From: Deltaproteobacteria bacterium
GTDB lineage: Bacteria; Desulfobacterota; Desulfobacteria; Desulfobacterales; ETH-SRB1
Assembly: GCA_019314185.1 (NCBI GenBank)
Contig: JAFCZU010000059.1
Coordinates: forward strand, 1-13,845
Length of the DNA stretch: 13,845 nt
Reading direction: 5' to 3'
Of this stretch, positions 1 through 7,402 are shown in pieces. Positions within the stretch are counted from its first letter, which is position 1. Every line of letters begins with the position of its first letter. Made by a program: the position numbers and the translations under genes. The notes beneath the pieces are model-generated. The model saw only the letters and a program-made list of their open reading frames with translations. It was not told the DNA's origin and did no database searches.

Positions 1-54
1 CACGTAAGATTTTCAATTTAAATTCTCGTGTATATGTTCGTCTTATTTTCATAC

Positions 55-112
55 GTACACCCCAAAGGTTTTTATTGCTTAACTAAATGTCCGTTATTTG
101 GGGTGCACTCCA
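55..112. repeat. Palindromic mini-element A (IS3/IS150-like ends)
   Basis: A short palindrome has 12-base arms at 55-66 and 97-108 with one mismatch. Read on the minus strand it begins TGGAGTGCACCCC (112-100), then contains GGACA, a central AGTTAAGC, and ends in GGGGTGTAC. The same layout and nearly the same spacing occur in element B at 245-307, in the opposite orientation. The outer sequence resembles the terminal inverted repeats of IS150-group IS3-family elements (TGTACTGCACCC followed by a GTTGGAC-like block). It is probably a pair of IS ends with no interior, or a very small MITE. The repeat is certain; the IS3 origin is inferred. Confidence 0.6.
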
Positions 113-244
113 ACATACTTGCAAAATCCTATGTAATTGCATAGAAATCCTGCTAAAATCTCAGATTTACTTCACTTTGTGTGTAAAAGATGAAGTAATA
201 GTTCACAGTCGTGGTTATGAATGGCAAGTAGAATAGCGTTATAA

Positions 245-307
245 TGGACTGCACCCCTCAAAGTGGACAAATAGTTAAGCTATGTTCACTGTGAGGGGTG
301 CAGTCCA
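245..307. repeat. Palindromic mini-element B (IS3/IS150-like ends)
   Basis: A 63-base element has 25-base arms at 245-269 and 283-307, matching at 23 of 25 positions. The ends read TGGACTGCACCCC on both strands and the centre carries AGTTAAGC. It is a second, better preserved copy of element A, inverted relative to it. I see no 3-4 bp target duplication directly at its edges. If transcribed from the minus strand after the acetyltransferase gene it would form a strong hairpin about 150 bases past the stop codon, so it could also help end or stabilise that transcript. Confidence 0.75.
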
Positions 308-331
308 GTTACGATTTGTTCTTTTTATGTT

Positions 332-365
332 TATCCAAAACTTTGATTTTCTTATTTTTTGGATA
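332..365. repeat. Short inverted repeat downstream of acetyltransferase gene
   Basis: Arms TATCCAAAA (332-340) and TTTTGGATA (357-365) flank a 16-base T-rich spacer. The repeat lies about 90 bases beyond the stop of the acetyltransferase gene on the minus strand. It could be a weak 3' hairpin or the trace of an IS end. Apart from this repeat and elements A and B, I see nothing gene-like in 1-456. Confidence 0.4.
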
Positions 366-456
366 GGCTCTTAGTCGTAGCTACAATTGATTTGCATCCA
401 GAGGGGGGTTTCTTGTTAAAATAATATATAAAATTTTTACATTCTATTGATTAGTA

Positions 457-1122
457 TTACAACTGTTTTTCCACCAATATACACCGGGAAGCATCCTCTA
501 TATGTCTAAAAACATGTTCTCCGTTATAGGTAAAGGCCTTATATTCGATTACATATTTATTTTGAAAACCAAGCTTATCAAGAAGTATATGCTGCGAAAC
601 TGATCCTGTGGCCTCTCCAATAGCCCTTGAAAAGTTTTTTAATTTTGCTAATGTAAGGTTCTCTTCAATTAATGTTGTAACAATGTTCTTGCCTTCGTAT
701 TGTTTACTCACTCCTCCCATGAACAGGCGAAGAACATTTTCCTCATTTACCGTAACGGACTTTTTGTATTCTTCATCCAATGTATCCAGTAATGCCATAA
801 TGGGATGAAACTTTTCATGAATCGTTTCAATCCCCTCCGGTGGTTCTGATGCAAGATTTTCTGATATGAGAAATCCTATGACATTACCTGACACAGTATC
901 TTTTGCGATAACCGATAATCTATCCTTTATCGCTTTTTTGCAATACATTTCGGCAAACGGGTAAAACTCATCAGGAGTAATTCTAAGGGCTTTAGTCATC
1001 GGTTCAGCTCGTGGAAAAGCATCAATAATACAGGCAATTGTCTGTTCCAGATCACCTGGCTGCATTATTTCATGACGGATTCCTTCTTTTTCTGCAAGTA
1101 AATTCAACTTTTTTTCAGGCAC
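457..1122 (-). CDS. GNAT-family N-acetyltransferase, arylalkylamine acetyltransferase-like
   Basis: This is a GNAT-fold enzyme of about 220 residues that should transfer an acetyl group from acetyl-CoA to an amine. The N-terminal part (IACIIDAFPRAEPMTKAL) resembles the start of animal and microbial arylalkylamine N-acetyltransferases, where a phenylalanine precedes DEPL-type residues. The acetyl-CoA loop is seen as KQYEGKNIVTTLIEE near the middle. The usual Q/R-x-x-G-x-G/A motif is Q-Y-E-G-K-N, so the last small residue is missing. A later GFQNKYVIEY segment fits the C-terminal strand of the fold. I prefer GTG at 1122 because GAGGGGG lies seven bases upstream. The frame is open to another GTG at 1185, where AGGGGTG is too close. 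The gene lies downstream of three amino acid decarboxylases on the same strand, which suggests an amine substrate, but that is inference. The fold assignment is fairly secure; the substrate is unknown. Confidence 0.72.
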   Translation of the reverse strand: MPEKKLNLLAEKEGIRHEIMQPGDLEQTIACIIDAFPRAEPMTKALRITPDEFYPFAEMYCKKAIKDRLSVIAKDTVSGNVIGFLISENLASEPPEGIETIHEKFHPIMALLDTLDEEYKKSVTVNEENVLRLFMGGVSKQYEGKNIVTTLIEENLTLAKLKNFSRAIGEATGSVSQHILLDKLGFQNKYVIEYKAFTYNGEHVFRHIEDASRCILVEKQL

Positions 1123-1192
1123 AGCATAACCCCCTCTCAGGTTCAGACCCACGTATTTTAAATTTGTTACTATTGAGAAATGCACTTCACCC

Positions 1193-1381
1193 CTAATTTT
1201 GTATCCTCTTACACGTTATATAACCTTTTTGCAAGTGAAAAAGTGCCGGTGGCACTACAGAACCGCAGGTCGTGGCCGTTCCCGCACACATCACGCTATC
1301 TGTTCTGCCCCAGTAAATCTTCACGGTACCATCATCTTCCAAAACAGCTTCGCAGGTGAACACCACATTGGGAACAAAGGG
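1193..1381 (-). pseudogene. C-terminal fragment of a GH130-family glycosidase/phosphorylase
   Basis: The minus-strand frame from 1381 to the TAG at 1193-1195 reads VPNVVFTCEAVLEDDGTV, then KIYWGRTDSVMCAGTAT. This matches the conserved C-terminal region of GH130 beta-mannoside phosphorylases/glycosidases (COG2152), whose usual pattern is NVVFxCGAVxxDDG..iYYGGADTVxxxAT. Two conserved glycines have changed (CGAV to CEAV, YGGAD to WGRTD). A TGA lies upstream in frame, and I cannot trace the catalytic five-bladed propeller in any frame between 1382 and 1643. It is therefore a scrap about 62 codons long, left by deletion of most of a gene that once sat between the arginine decarboxylase and acetyltransferase genes. 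The family call rests on memory of the motif, not on a search. Confidence 0.5.
1216..1223 (-). promoter_or_regulatory. Candidate TATA box for the acetyltransferase gene
   Basis: TTATATAA lies at 1216-1223 with a purine-rich AAAAAGG just upstream on the minus strand, as expected for an archaeal TATA/BRE pair. Transcription would start about 25 bases downstream, near 1194, giving a leader of about 70 bases to GTG 1122. Being palindromic, the box could also work leftward or rightward. Confidence 0.4.
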
Positions 1382-1643
1382 TGAAATAAGAAATCACAGA
1401 AGATAGCCAGCTGGAATTGACCAGGACCAGGGATATCATGATTAGGGAGACAGATTATGAGAGCAGCTCTTCAGGCCTGCATGCAACTGTGATCCTCTGG
1501 CTGCCAGGATCCCCCTACAGCTGTACTGCACGCTTGCAAGAGCTTACAGAGATGTGACCATAGAGAGGGGTGTATAATAAACCTTAGCGTGTATTTTCGC
1601 ATGAATGGCCGTGATACCCTTGATACCCTTATTCCTCCTTAAA
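1382..1643. other. Non-coding remnant between arginine decarboxylase and GH130 scrap
   Basis: No convincing frame is open here. Just after the arginine decarboxylase stop codon the minus strand carries AAGGAGG (1640-1634), a perfect Shine-Dalgarno sequence, with no ATG, GTG or TTG at a suitable distance. A tandem GATACCCTT repeat lies at about 1613-1631. The stretch looks like what remained after the start of a downstream gene was lost. Confidence 0.45.
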
Positions 1644-4139
1644 TTACCAACGACCCTTCTTGAAGGACTTCATAACCGATCGCGGCCTAGCCTTTAGCTC
1701 GGAGAACGGAGCGGTCGAGGCTTTTTCTTCATGTTCTATTACACACCTCATCCAAAAAGTGCCTTCATTATCGACATCAATGCCATGGATTTCGTGCTCA
1801 AAGCCGGGGAAGTACTGGCTGAAATCCTGAAGTTTGAGCAGTAACTGGATGTGCGGGTCTCCTAAGCGCTCTCCAGGCATCAGGATGGGAATGCCGGGTG
1901 GATAAGGCACCAGCATATGCCCAGATATCCGGTCTGCAGCCTCTGAGACTTTTACCGACTTAGTTTGGTAACGCACTAGCTTCTGGTAGGTTTCGGCAGG
2001 TGAAAAAACGGCGTCAGGAATGAAATCGCATGCTTTGTGGAGGAGATTCGGCAGTTCCAAGTCGACCATTTTGGTATGCATCTTTTGGCAGAGGTCTTTT
2101 AGGGTCATGGGCGTCCCGTCCGGGTTCGAGCTATAGCTCTCAGGAAACTCGGCAGTCAGTTCCGGCAACACCTCAGAGATGGTAGCATCTCCATCGTAGA
2201 GACGATTGAATTCGATCAAGGCTTCGAGAAGAGTTCCCCACTTGCCTTTGCTGGACCCTACCGAAAAGAGAACGAGCACTGTATAGTCGCCGGTCCTGGC
2301 AATCTCGATCCGACGTGAGTCGAGGAAGCGCGTGAGGATAGCCCCCGGAATTCCCCACTCTGATATACGGCCCTGCGGATCGACACCGGGGCAGAGAATC
2401 GTCACCTTGGTCGGGTCGAGCATGCAGTAACCATCAGAGACGACATCGCCTTCGAATCCATGCCAGGCATCACCAAGTTTCAGCGTCCAGCAGGACGGAT
2501 CACTTGCCAGCAATTCATCAGGCGCATCCTCGAAGTCGTAGGGTTCCCCTGTGGCTGGATTGATTACATTCACTCGATCGGGCTGATAACAACCAAAAAA
2601 CCAGTCATATTGCTTGGCTACCCAAGCGATCGCTTTGCGAAGTCCTATGGCATCCAAAACAGTTTCGTGCATCATTGTGGGGCCACCAGGCTCGTCCATC
2701 ATAGAAGTGGCCACGTCGATGGAGGCAATCATGGGATAGAAGGGTGAGGTCGTCCCATGCATCATGAATGCCTCGTTGAACTGATCAAACTCCAGGTCCG
2801 CACGTTTAGGATTCACCTTTACGTGAATCATCGAGGCCATCGAGAAAGCGGGAAGCATCTTGTGTGTTGACTGCACAGCAAAGAGCGTTGGCAGATCCCT
2901 GTCCTTCGGCACGCCATTTACGTCTAAGTCGTAAGGCACTCCCATGGCGAAGCGACCTTGATAGAGGGGATGGAACTTGGCGTAGGCGTACCAAGCCTCA
3001 TCGAAATGAACTCGAGGCACGCTTTTAGCCAGCAGCTTCACTATACGATCCACGTCATAACAGAAGCCGTCGTAGGTGCAGTTTGTAACCACTGCGTAGG
3101 AAGGTTCCTTAGATACTGCGCCAGCGTTGAGAGGACTCTTCTCGATCAGGTCGCTGATATAAGCGGGCTTAAAGCAGGCCGGAGGTATGAGTCCTATCAT
3201 GCCGTAGCCGTTGCGTGTGGGCTTAAGGTACACCGGCCTCGCCCTGCTGATGGTCAGCCCGTGGTTAAGCGACTTGTGGCAGTTCCTATCGGCAATCACC
3301 ATCTCTTCTGCGCCAATAGCACCCTGGCAGACGATTCTGTTCGAGGCCGATGATCCGCCGAGGACGTAGAAGGTCCACTTTGCCCCGAATATCCGTGCAG
3401 CATTGCGTTCGGACTCCAATGGAGGACCGATGTGCTCGAGCCAGTCTCCGAGTTCGGCAGTCGAAATGCCAATGTCGGCACGCATAATGTTTTCGCCGAA
3501 GAACTTATGGAATTCCATGCCGATGGGGTGCTTCAGATAGGCTACGCCGCCCATGTGGCCGGGCGCATCCCAGCTGTAGGGGGCGTCTTCAGTAAACCTC
3601 TTTAGCTCGGCAAAATAAGGCGGAAGGAGTAAGTCGTAGTAGCGTCGAATAGCAAAGTCCACCCTGCCGGCGATGAAGGCCGCCGTGTCCTGGTACATAT
3701 AGACATACTCATGCACCTCCTCAACCACTTCGATAGGAAGGTCGTTAACCATCGTCTTCTCCGCAATCAGGAAGATGGGTATTTTCTTGTCTCTGGCGCG
3801 AATGGCGCGTATGATGTCCTCCGCAACATGCTCGCTGACGTGTTCTCCTCCAGGGAGGTCCCAGTCCAAGATAATGCACCCAAAGCCGGGGTAGGAAACG
3901 ATCTGGGCCAGGCCGTCCTCCGGAGTGGTTGTCATCATGGTCTCATAACCTTGGCTATGAATTGCCTCCTCTAGGCGTTTCATTGCCAGGTCGGAAACGG
4001 ATTCATCCCTATACTTCTCGCTTGCAATTATCAGAACAGGAAGTTTGTGTAACATCTCAATCACCTCATTTACTAGAATATTGGTCAATTCGCCCGTTTT
4101 CTCGTTTGGGTTGGAAGAAATGAAGATGAGGAGATCCAC
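1644..4139 (-). CDS. adiA: AdiA-type arginine decarboxylase (Orn/Lys/Arg decarboxylase family)
   Basis: This PLP enzyme decarboxylates arginine to agmatine and CO2, consuming a proton. The order is an N-terminal wing (response-regulator-like) domain to about residue 165, the PLP domain, and the C-terminal domain of the family. Close matches to E. coli AdiA are YSWDAPGHMGGVAYLKHP, VVTNCTYDGFCYD, HFDEAWYAYA (Asp380 for the pyridine nitrogen) and the Schiff-base site STHK (Lys427), followed by FNEAFMMHGTTSPFYP. These favour arginine over lysine or ornithine. Start choice is open. GTG 4139 has AGGAG five bases upstream and gives 831 residues. ATG 4055 has GAGGTGA and gives 803 residues beginning MLHKLPVLIIAS, which lines up with the AdiA N terminus. 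AdiA itself is 756 residues. The gene begins 20 bases after the glutamate decarboxylase stop, so it is probably in the same operon. All key residues seen are intact. Confidence 0.9.
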   Translation of the reverse strand: MDLLIFISSNPNEKTGELTNILVNEVIEMLHKLPVLIIASEKYRDESVSDLAMKRLEEAIHSQGYETMMTTTPEDGLAQIVSYPGFGCIILDWDLPGGEHVSEHVAEDIIRAIRARDKKIPIFLIAEKTMVNDLPIEVVEEVHEYVYMYQDTAAFIAGRVDFAIRRYYDLLLPPYFAELKRFTEDAPYSWDAPGHMGGVAYLKHPIGMEFHKFFGENIMRADIGISTAELGDWLEHIGPPLESERNAARIFGAKWTFYVLGGSSASNRIVCQGAIGAEEMVIADRNCHKSLNHGLTISRARPVYLKPTRNGYGMIGLIPPACFKPAYISDLIEKSPLNAGAVSKEPSYAVVTNCTYDGFCYDVDRIVKLLAKSVPRVHFDEAWYAYAKFHPLYQGRFAMGVPYDLDVNGVPKDRDLPTLFAVQSTHKMLPAFSMASMIHVKVNPKRADLEFDQFNEAFMMHGTTSPFYPMIASIDVATSMMDEPGGPTMMHETVLDAIGLRKAIAWVAKQYDWFFGCYQPDRVNVINPATGEPYDFEDAPDELLASDPSCWTLKLGDAWHGFEGDVVSDGYCMLDPTKVTILCPGVDPQGRISEWGIPGAILTRFLDSRRIEIARTGDYTVLVLFSVGSSKGKWGTLLEALIEFNRLYDGDATISEVLPELTAEFPESYSSNPDGTPMTLKDLCQKMHTKMVDLELPNLLHKACDFIPDAVFSPAETYQKLVRYQTKSVKVSEAADRISGHMLVPYPPGIPILMPGERLGDPHIQLLLKLQDFSQYFPGFEHEIHGIDVDNEGTFWMRCVIEHEEKASTAPFSELKARPRSVMKSFKKGRW

Positions 4140-4159
4140 GTACTCTCCTCTGATCGATT

Positions 4160-5592
4160 TCAGCAGATGTGATACATCTCTCTGGAAGTTCCGGGCGTCG
4201 TTTTTTCCTTTTCTCTGTAACCGCCGTCATCCATGAACTTGCAACCTTTTTCGATATCATCAACGAGAATGTCTACCATATCACGTGTGAAGTTCTCCCT
4301 CACCACAACCCGCATTATTTCGACATCTTTTGCGTTATCAGGCAGATTGTAGGCGGGAACAATCCATCCTCTTTCCCGGATTTTATATGAAAGATCTCTC
4401 AATTTGTAATCTTTGTGTTCTTTCAGCTTGAAGGCGATTATTGGAAGTTCTTGCCCCTCATTTAACATTTCGAATCGACCCAGACCTTTAAGCTTCTCGG
4501 CAAGATGTTGAGCAACCTCCAAGATATTATTCATTATAGTGGTGTAGCCGTTTTTACCGAATCGTAGAATGTTGTAATACTGGGCCACAACCATGGCGCT
4601 GCCTCTAGAGAAGTTCAAGGTGTATGTTTCCTCCTGTTCTCCGAGGTAGTCTACTTGAAATATCAGATCTCTGGGAAGGACCCCCTTATCACGGAAGATA
4701 AGCCAACCCAGACCAGGATAGGTCAGGCCGTACTTATGACCTGAGACGTTGATCGACTTGACCTGTTCCAACCTGAAATCCCACTTGAAATCAGGTTCGG
4801 TGAAGGGCAATATGAAGCCACCACTCGCTGCGTCGACGTGAATGGGTATATCCCACTCTTTATCATCCTTGAGTTCCATGAGCACATCGTTGATCTCTTT
4901 TACAGAATCTATCTCTCCGGTGAAAGTCGTCCCTAAAATTGCACCGACACAGATAGTATTCTCGTCGATCCATCCCTTTTTGATCTTTTCACGTACGACA
5001 TCTTCGGTTATAATACGTCGAGTTTCTTCAATGGGGATCTTCCTGGGCTCAACGTCGAAATATTTGGCAAACTTGTCCCAACAAACGTGAGCATCTGCGC
5101 CGAAAACAATGTTTGGCTTGTCATAGGGCTTGCCCTCCTCCTTGCGGCTCATCCTCCAGGACCATTTATGCGCCAGTAAACTAACATTATTGCCTCCGAA
5201 GATCCTGCGGTTGCGACACCCTCGAACCCAGCCTTCTCAGGCGCGTTGAAAAGACGTGCCAGTATGTTCACAATCCGCTTTTGAATCACCTTGTCGGTCT
5301 GCGGATACTCGAAAATGTCTATGATGTTTTTGTTGATGTTCTCCATGATCAGCTTATCCGCCTCAGGTTCCATCCAGGTGTTTACAAAGCTCGCCAGATT
5401 TAGAAAAGGATTGCCATCGAGGCTCTGCTCATCATGAACTAGCTGATAAGCGATGTTTGCGTCCACCCCCGTTGGGGGGATTTCGTACTTAGGCACATTT
5501 GGCAGTTCTTTTAGATATTTGGCACTGTATGCACCGGTGAAATATCTCTCTGGTTCTTCTAGCCCGTTCAAATCTACTTTCTTCGAAACCAT
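4160..5592 (-). pseudogene. gadB: Glutamate decarboxylase (GadB type), split by a one-base frameshift
   Basis: The enzyme would convert glutamate to GABA and CO2 with PLP. The N-terminal part (5592 to about 5175) carries [22 protein letters not shown] and GSSEAIML, all close to GadB. It then runs into TGA at 5149. The rest continues in the next frame as AHKWSW, then KPNIVFGADAHVCWDKFAKY, HVDAASGGFILPF and INVSGHKYGL with the Schiff-base lysine, to the stop at 4160. Adding one T to the TTT run at about 5179-5181 rejoins both parts as [12 protein letters not shown], giving about 477 residues against 466 in E. coli. The C terminus lacks the His-Thr ending that closes the E. coli active site at neutral pH. 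The start ATG 5592 has GGTGG upstream and lies 16 bases after the dipeptidase stop. The coding sequence is otherwise well kept, so a sequencing error is as likely as a real mutation. Confidence 0.85.
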
Positions 5593-5608
5593 TATTTACC
5601 ACCGCTAT

Positions 5609-7330
5609 CTACTTCTGTTTTTTTTTGTAACTAGTCGGACCTTCTAGGTAACCGACATCATTAAGCCAGTCCTCTGGATAACCGACCTGTTGCATTATCT
5701 GATCTTCAGTGATACAACCGTCGTTGTACTTAACAATGAGAGTTTCGGAGAGTTTCCACCAGCTCGAAACAACCTCTTCGGTATTGGATTTACAGAAAGA
5801 AGTCAGAAAAGTTCGGCAAAGATTTTCCTGTCCTTTCTGGCAAAGGATTTGTGCGGCCTGATCGACAGCTGATTGCACAGACAAGGCGCCTCCCTCCAGC
5901 TCTTTTTGTTTTTCATTGATGTCATTAATCATATAGGAGTATTTGATAGTGGCATAGTTGCCAACAAAGTTGAAAGCCCACCAGGCGCTGTCGCGAGTGA
6001 ATTTAATCAGGTTCATGGTCTCCACTAATTCAGGCAATTCATTTACTCCTGCATAAAATGGCATCAAACAGGTGGCTGCCGGACGGTCAAGTCCTATCCA
6101 TGAAACACCGCCAACCGGATCTGGCAAGAAACTTCGACCCTGGTTGATCCACATCATGCCGCAGCGATAAATGGACAATGGCCTTTCCCAGGCGCCTTTT
6201 GGTTGGTACTTGTTCAAATTCCATGTATCATCGCCCTGGTCAGGATTTTTCTCATAACGGGTAGGGTCGCCGAAGGGGCCTGCTGCTCTGCCTTTGGTCA
6301 GATCGAATTCGGTCCCTTCATAGTGATCACGGTAAATTGCCGCGATATCTGCCACTGAAAGTTTTTTGTCGGGATTAACCGAAAATGGGTAAGCTTTTGT
6401 GTACTCGTCCTCAACCCAGGCCGGTAGGTTTAAAGAAGGTGCTGCTTTGCTCAGGGCGCGCCAGACGCGTCTTAGCGAATAATAGGGATGACTGTATTCT
6501 CCCCAGCTCACTGTTTTGAGCCAGTCCAGCTGACCTTCAGATGGTTTCCAACAATCTTGCTCTTCGCAGACTTTGAAGAGGTTCGCGGAATACATCATAT
6601 CCAGTGAATTAACATCCACCTTGCGGATGCGAAACTCATTGGCAGCTACAAAATACCCGTCATCAGGAACCCTTTGCGCCACCCAGATTCCATCAGTTCC
6701 GTCTTTATCATAACCGCACATCTCCATGACCCATGCCTCGTCCGGATCACCGATCAGTAAAGTTTCACCGGTTCCGTAGTAGCCATATTGTTCGATAAGG
6801 TCGCTGATAAGCTTGATTGCTTCGCGCGCTTTTGTGCATCGTTCCAAAGCTACGCGGGAAAGCTCAGCACTGTAAAATATTCTTTTACCAGGCTCGGGTT
6901 CGGGGTGTACTTTAGCGCCACATGTGCATTCTCCGATCATGAGCTGGTGCTCGTTCATAATTCCGTAACTTGAATCAAAGTAAGCATAGGTATGCTTAAC
7001 CTGGGGAATTTCTCCCAAAGGTTTGCTTGGAGGATAATCTTTTGTATTATATCCAGGGCCGCGGGATGTACCAATATAACGACGAAGCTCGGTAGAATTA
7101 TATTTGCTATTATAACCCAGACTTGCGTCATCATAATAGACCGGCCGTTTAGCTCCATCCGGGTAATCGGCAGCCGGGACATAAATAACTCTTTCATCAG
7201 TCACATCATCGTCAGAGTGAGCAACAATGACCGAACCATCAACCGTTGCTTTTTTCCCGACAATCATCGTTGTACATGCGGGTTGCTCAGTGCGAACCAA
7301 AGTTTTATTCTGTATATATTTATTCATCAT
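5609..7330 (-). CDS. pepD: C69-family dipeptidase (Ntn hydrolase)
   Basis: This is a 573-residue member of peptidase family C69 (PepD/dipeptidase A). These enzymes are activated by removing a short N-terminal piece so that a cysteine becomes the first residue and the nucleophile. Here the sequence QPACTTMIVGKKATVDGSVI places that cysteine at residue 19, with the family pattern C-T-T/S-x-x-x-G-K-x-A-T-x-D-G-S. Later blocks ETLLIGDPDEAWVMEMCG and YFVAANEFRIRKVD also fit. There is no signal peptide, so it should act in the cytoplasm on dipeptides or similar small amides. The start ATG 7330 (or the next ATG, 7327) has AAGGAAGG upstream. It sits 72 bases after the tyrosine-decarboxylase-like gene and 16 before gad. 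Its place between decarboxylases suggests that it supplies amino acids or trims a related amide. The stop is TAG. Confidence 0.88.
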   Translation of the reverse strand: MMNKYIQNKTLVRTEQPACTTMIVGKKATVDGSVIVAHSDDDVTDERVIYVPAADYPDGAKRPVYYDDASLGYNSKYNSTELRRYIGTSRGPGYNTKDYPPSKPLGEIPQVKHTYAYFDSSYGIMNEHQLMIGECTCGAKVHPEPEPGKRIFYSAELSRVALERCTKAREAIKLISDLIEQYGYYGTGETLLIGDPDEAWVMEMCGYDKDGTDGIWVAQRVPDDGYFVAANEFRIRKVDVNSLDMMYSANLFKVCEEQDCWKPSEGQLDWLKTVSWGEYSHPYYSLRRVWRALSKAAPSLNLPAWVEDEYTKAYPFSVNPDKKLSVADIAAIYRDHYEGTEFDLTKGRAAGPFGDPTRYEKNPDQGDDTWNLNKYQPKGAWERPLSIYRCGMMWINQGRSFLPDPVGGVSWIGLDRPAATCLMPFYAGVNELPELVETMNLIKFTRDSAWWAFNFVGNYATIKYSYMINDINEKQKELEGGALSVQSAVDQAAQILCQKGQENLCRTFLTSFCKSNTEEVVSSWWKLSETLIVKYNDGCITEDQIMQQVGYPEDWLNDVGYLEGPTSYKKKQK

Positions 7331-7402
7331 ATTATCCTTCCTTTCAGATTTACTTTAGACACCAGATTTACTCAATCAAGCTAATAGCCTAACAGCATAT
7401 TG

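Noticed and set aside
1199..1384. Plus-strand 61-codon open frame.
   Set aside because: It is the antisense of the GH130-like fragment, which has the recognisable motif on the minus strand.
2958..3353. Plus-strand open frames across the arginine decarboxylase gene (131 and fewer codons).
   Set aside because: They are antisense shadows of a strongly conserved gene and have no ribosome binding sites.
5170..5190. Programmed -1 ribosomal frameshift in gad.
   Set aside because: The junction is not a slippery heptamer and no stem-loop follows; a one-base indel is simpler.
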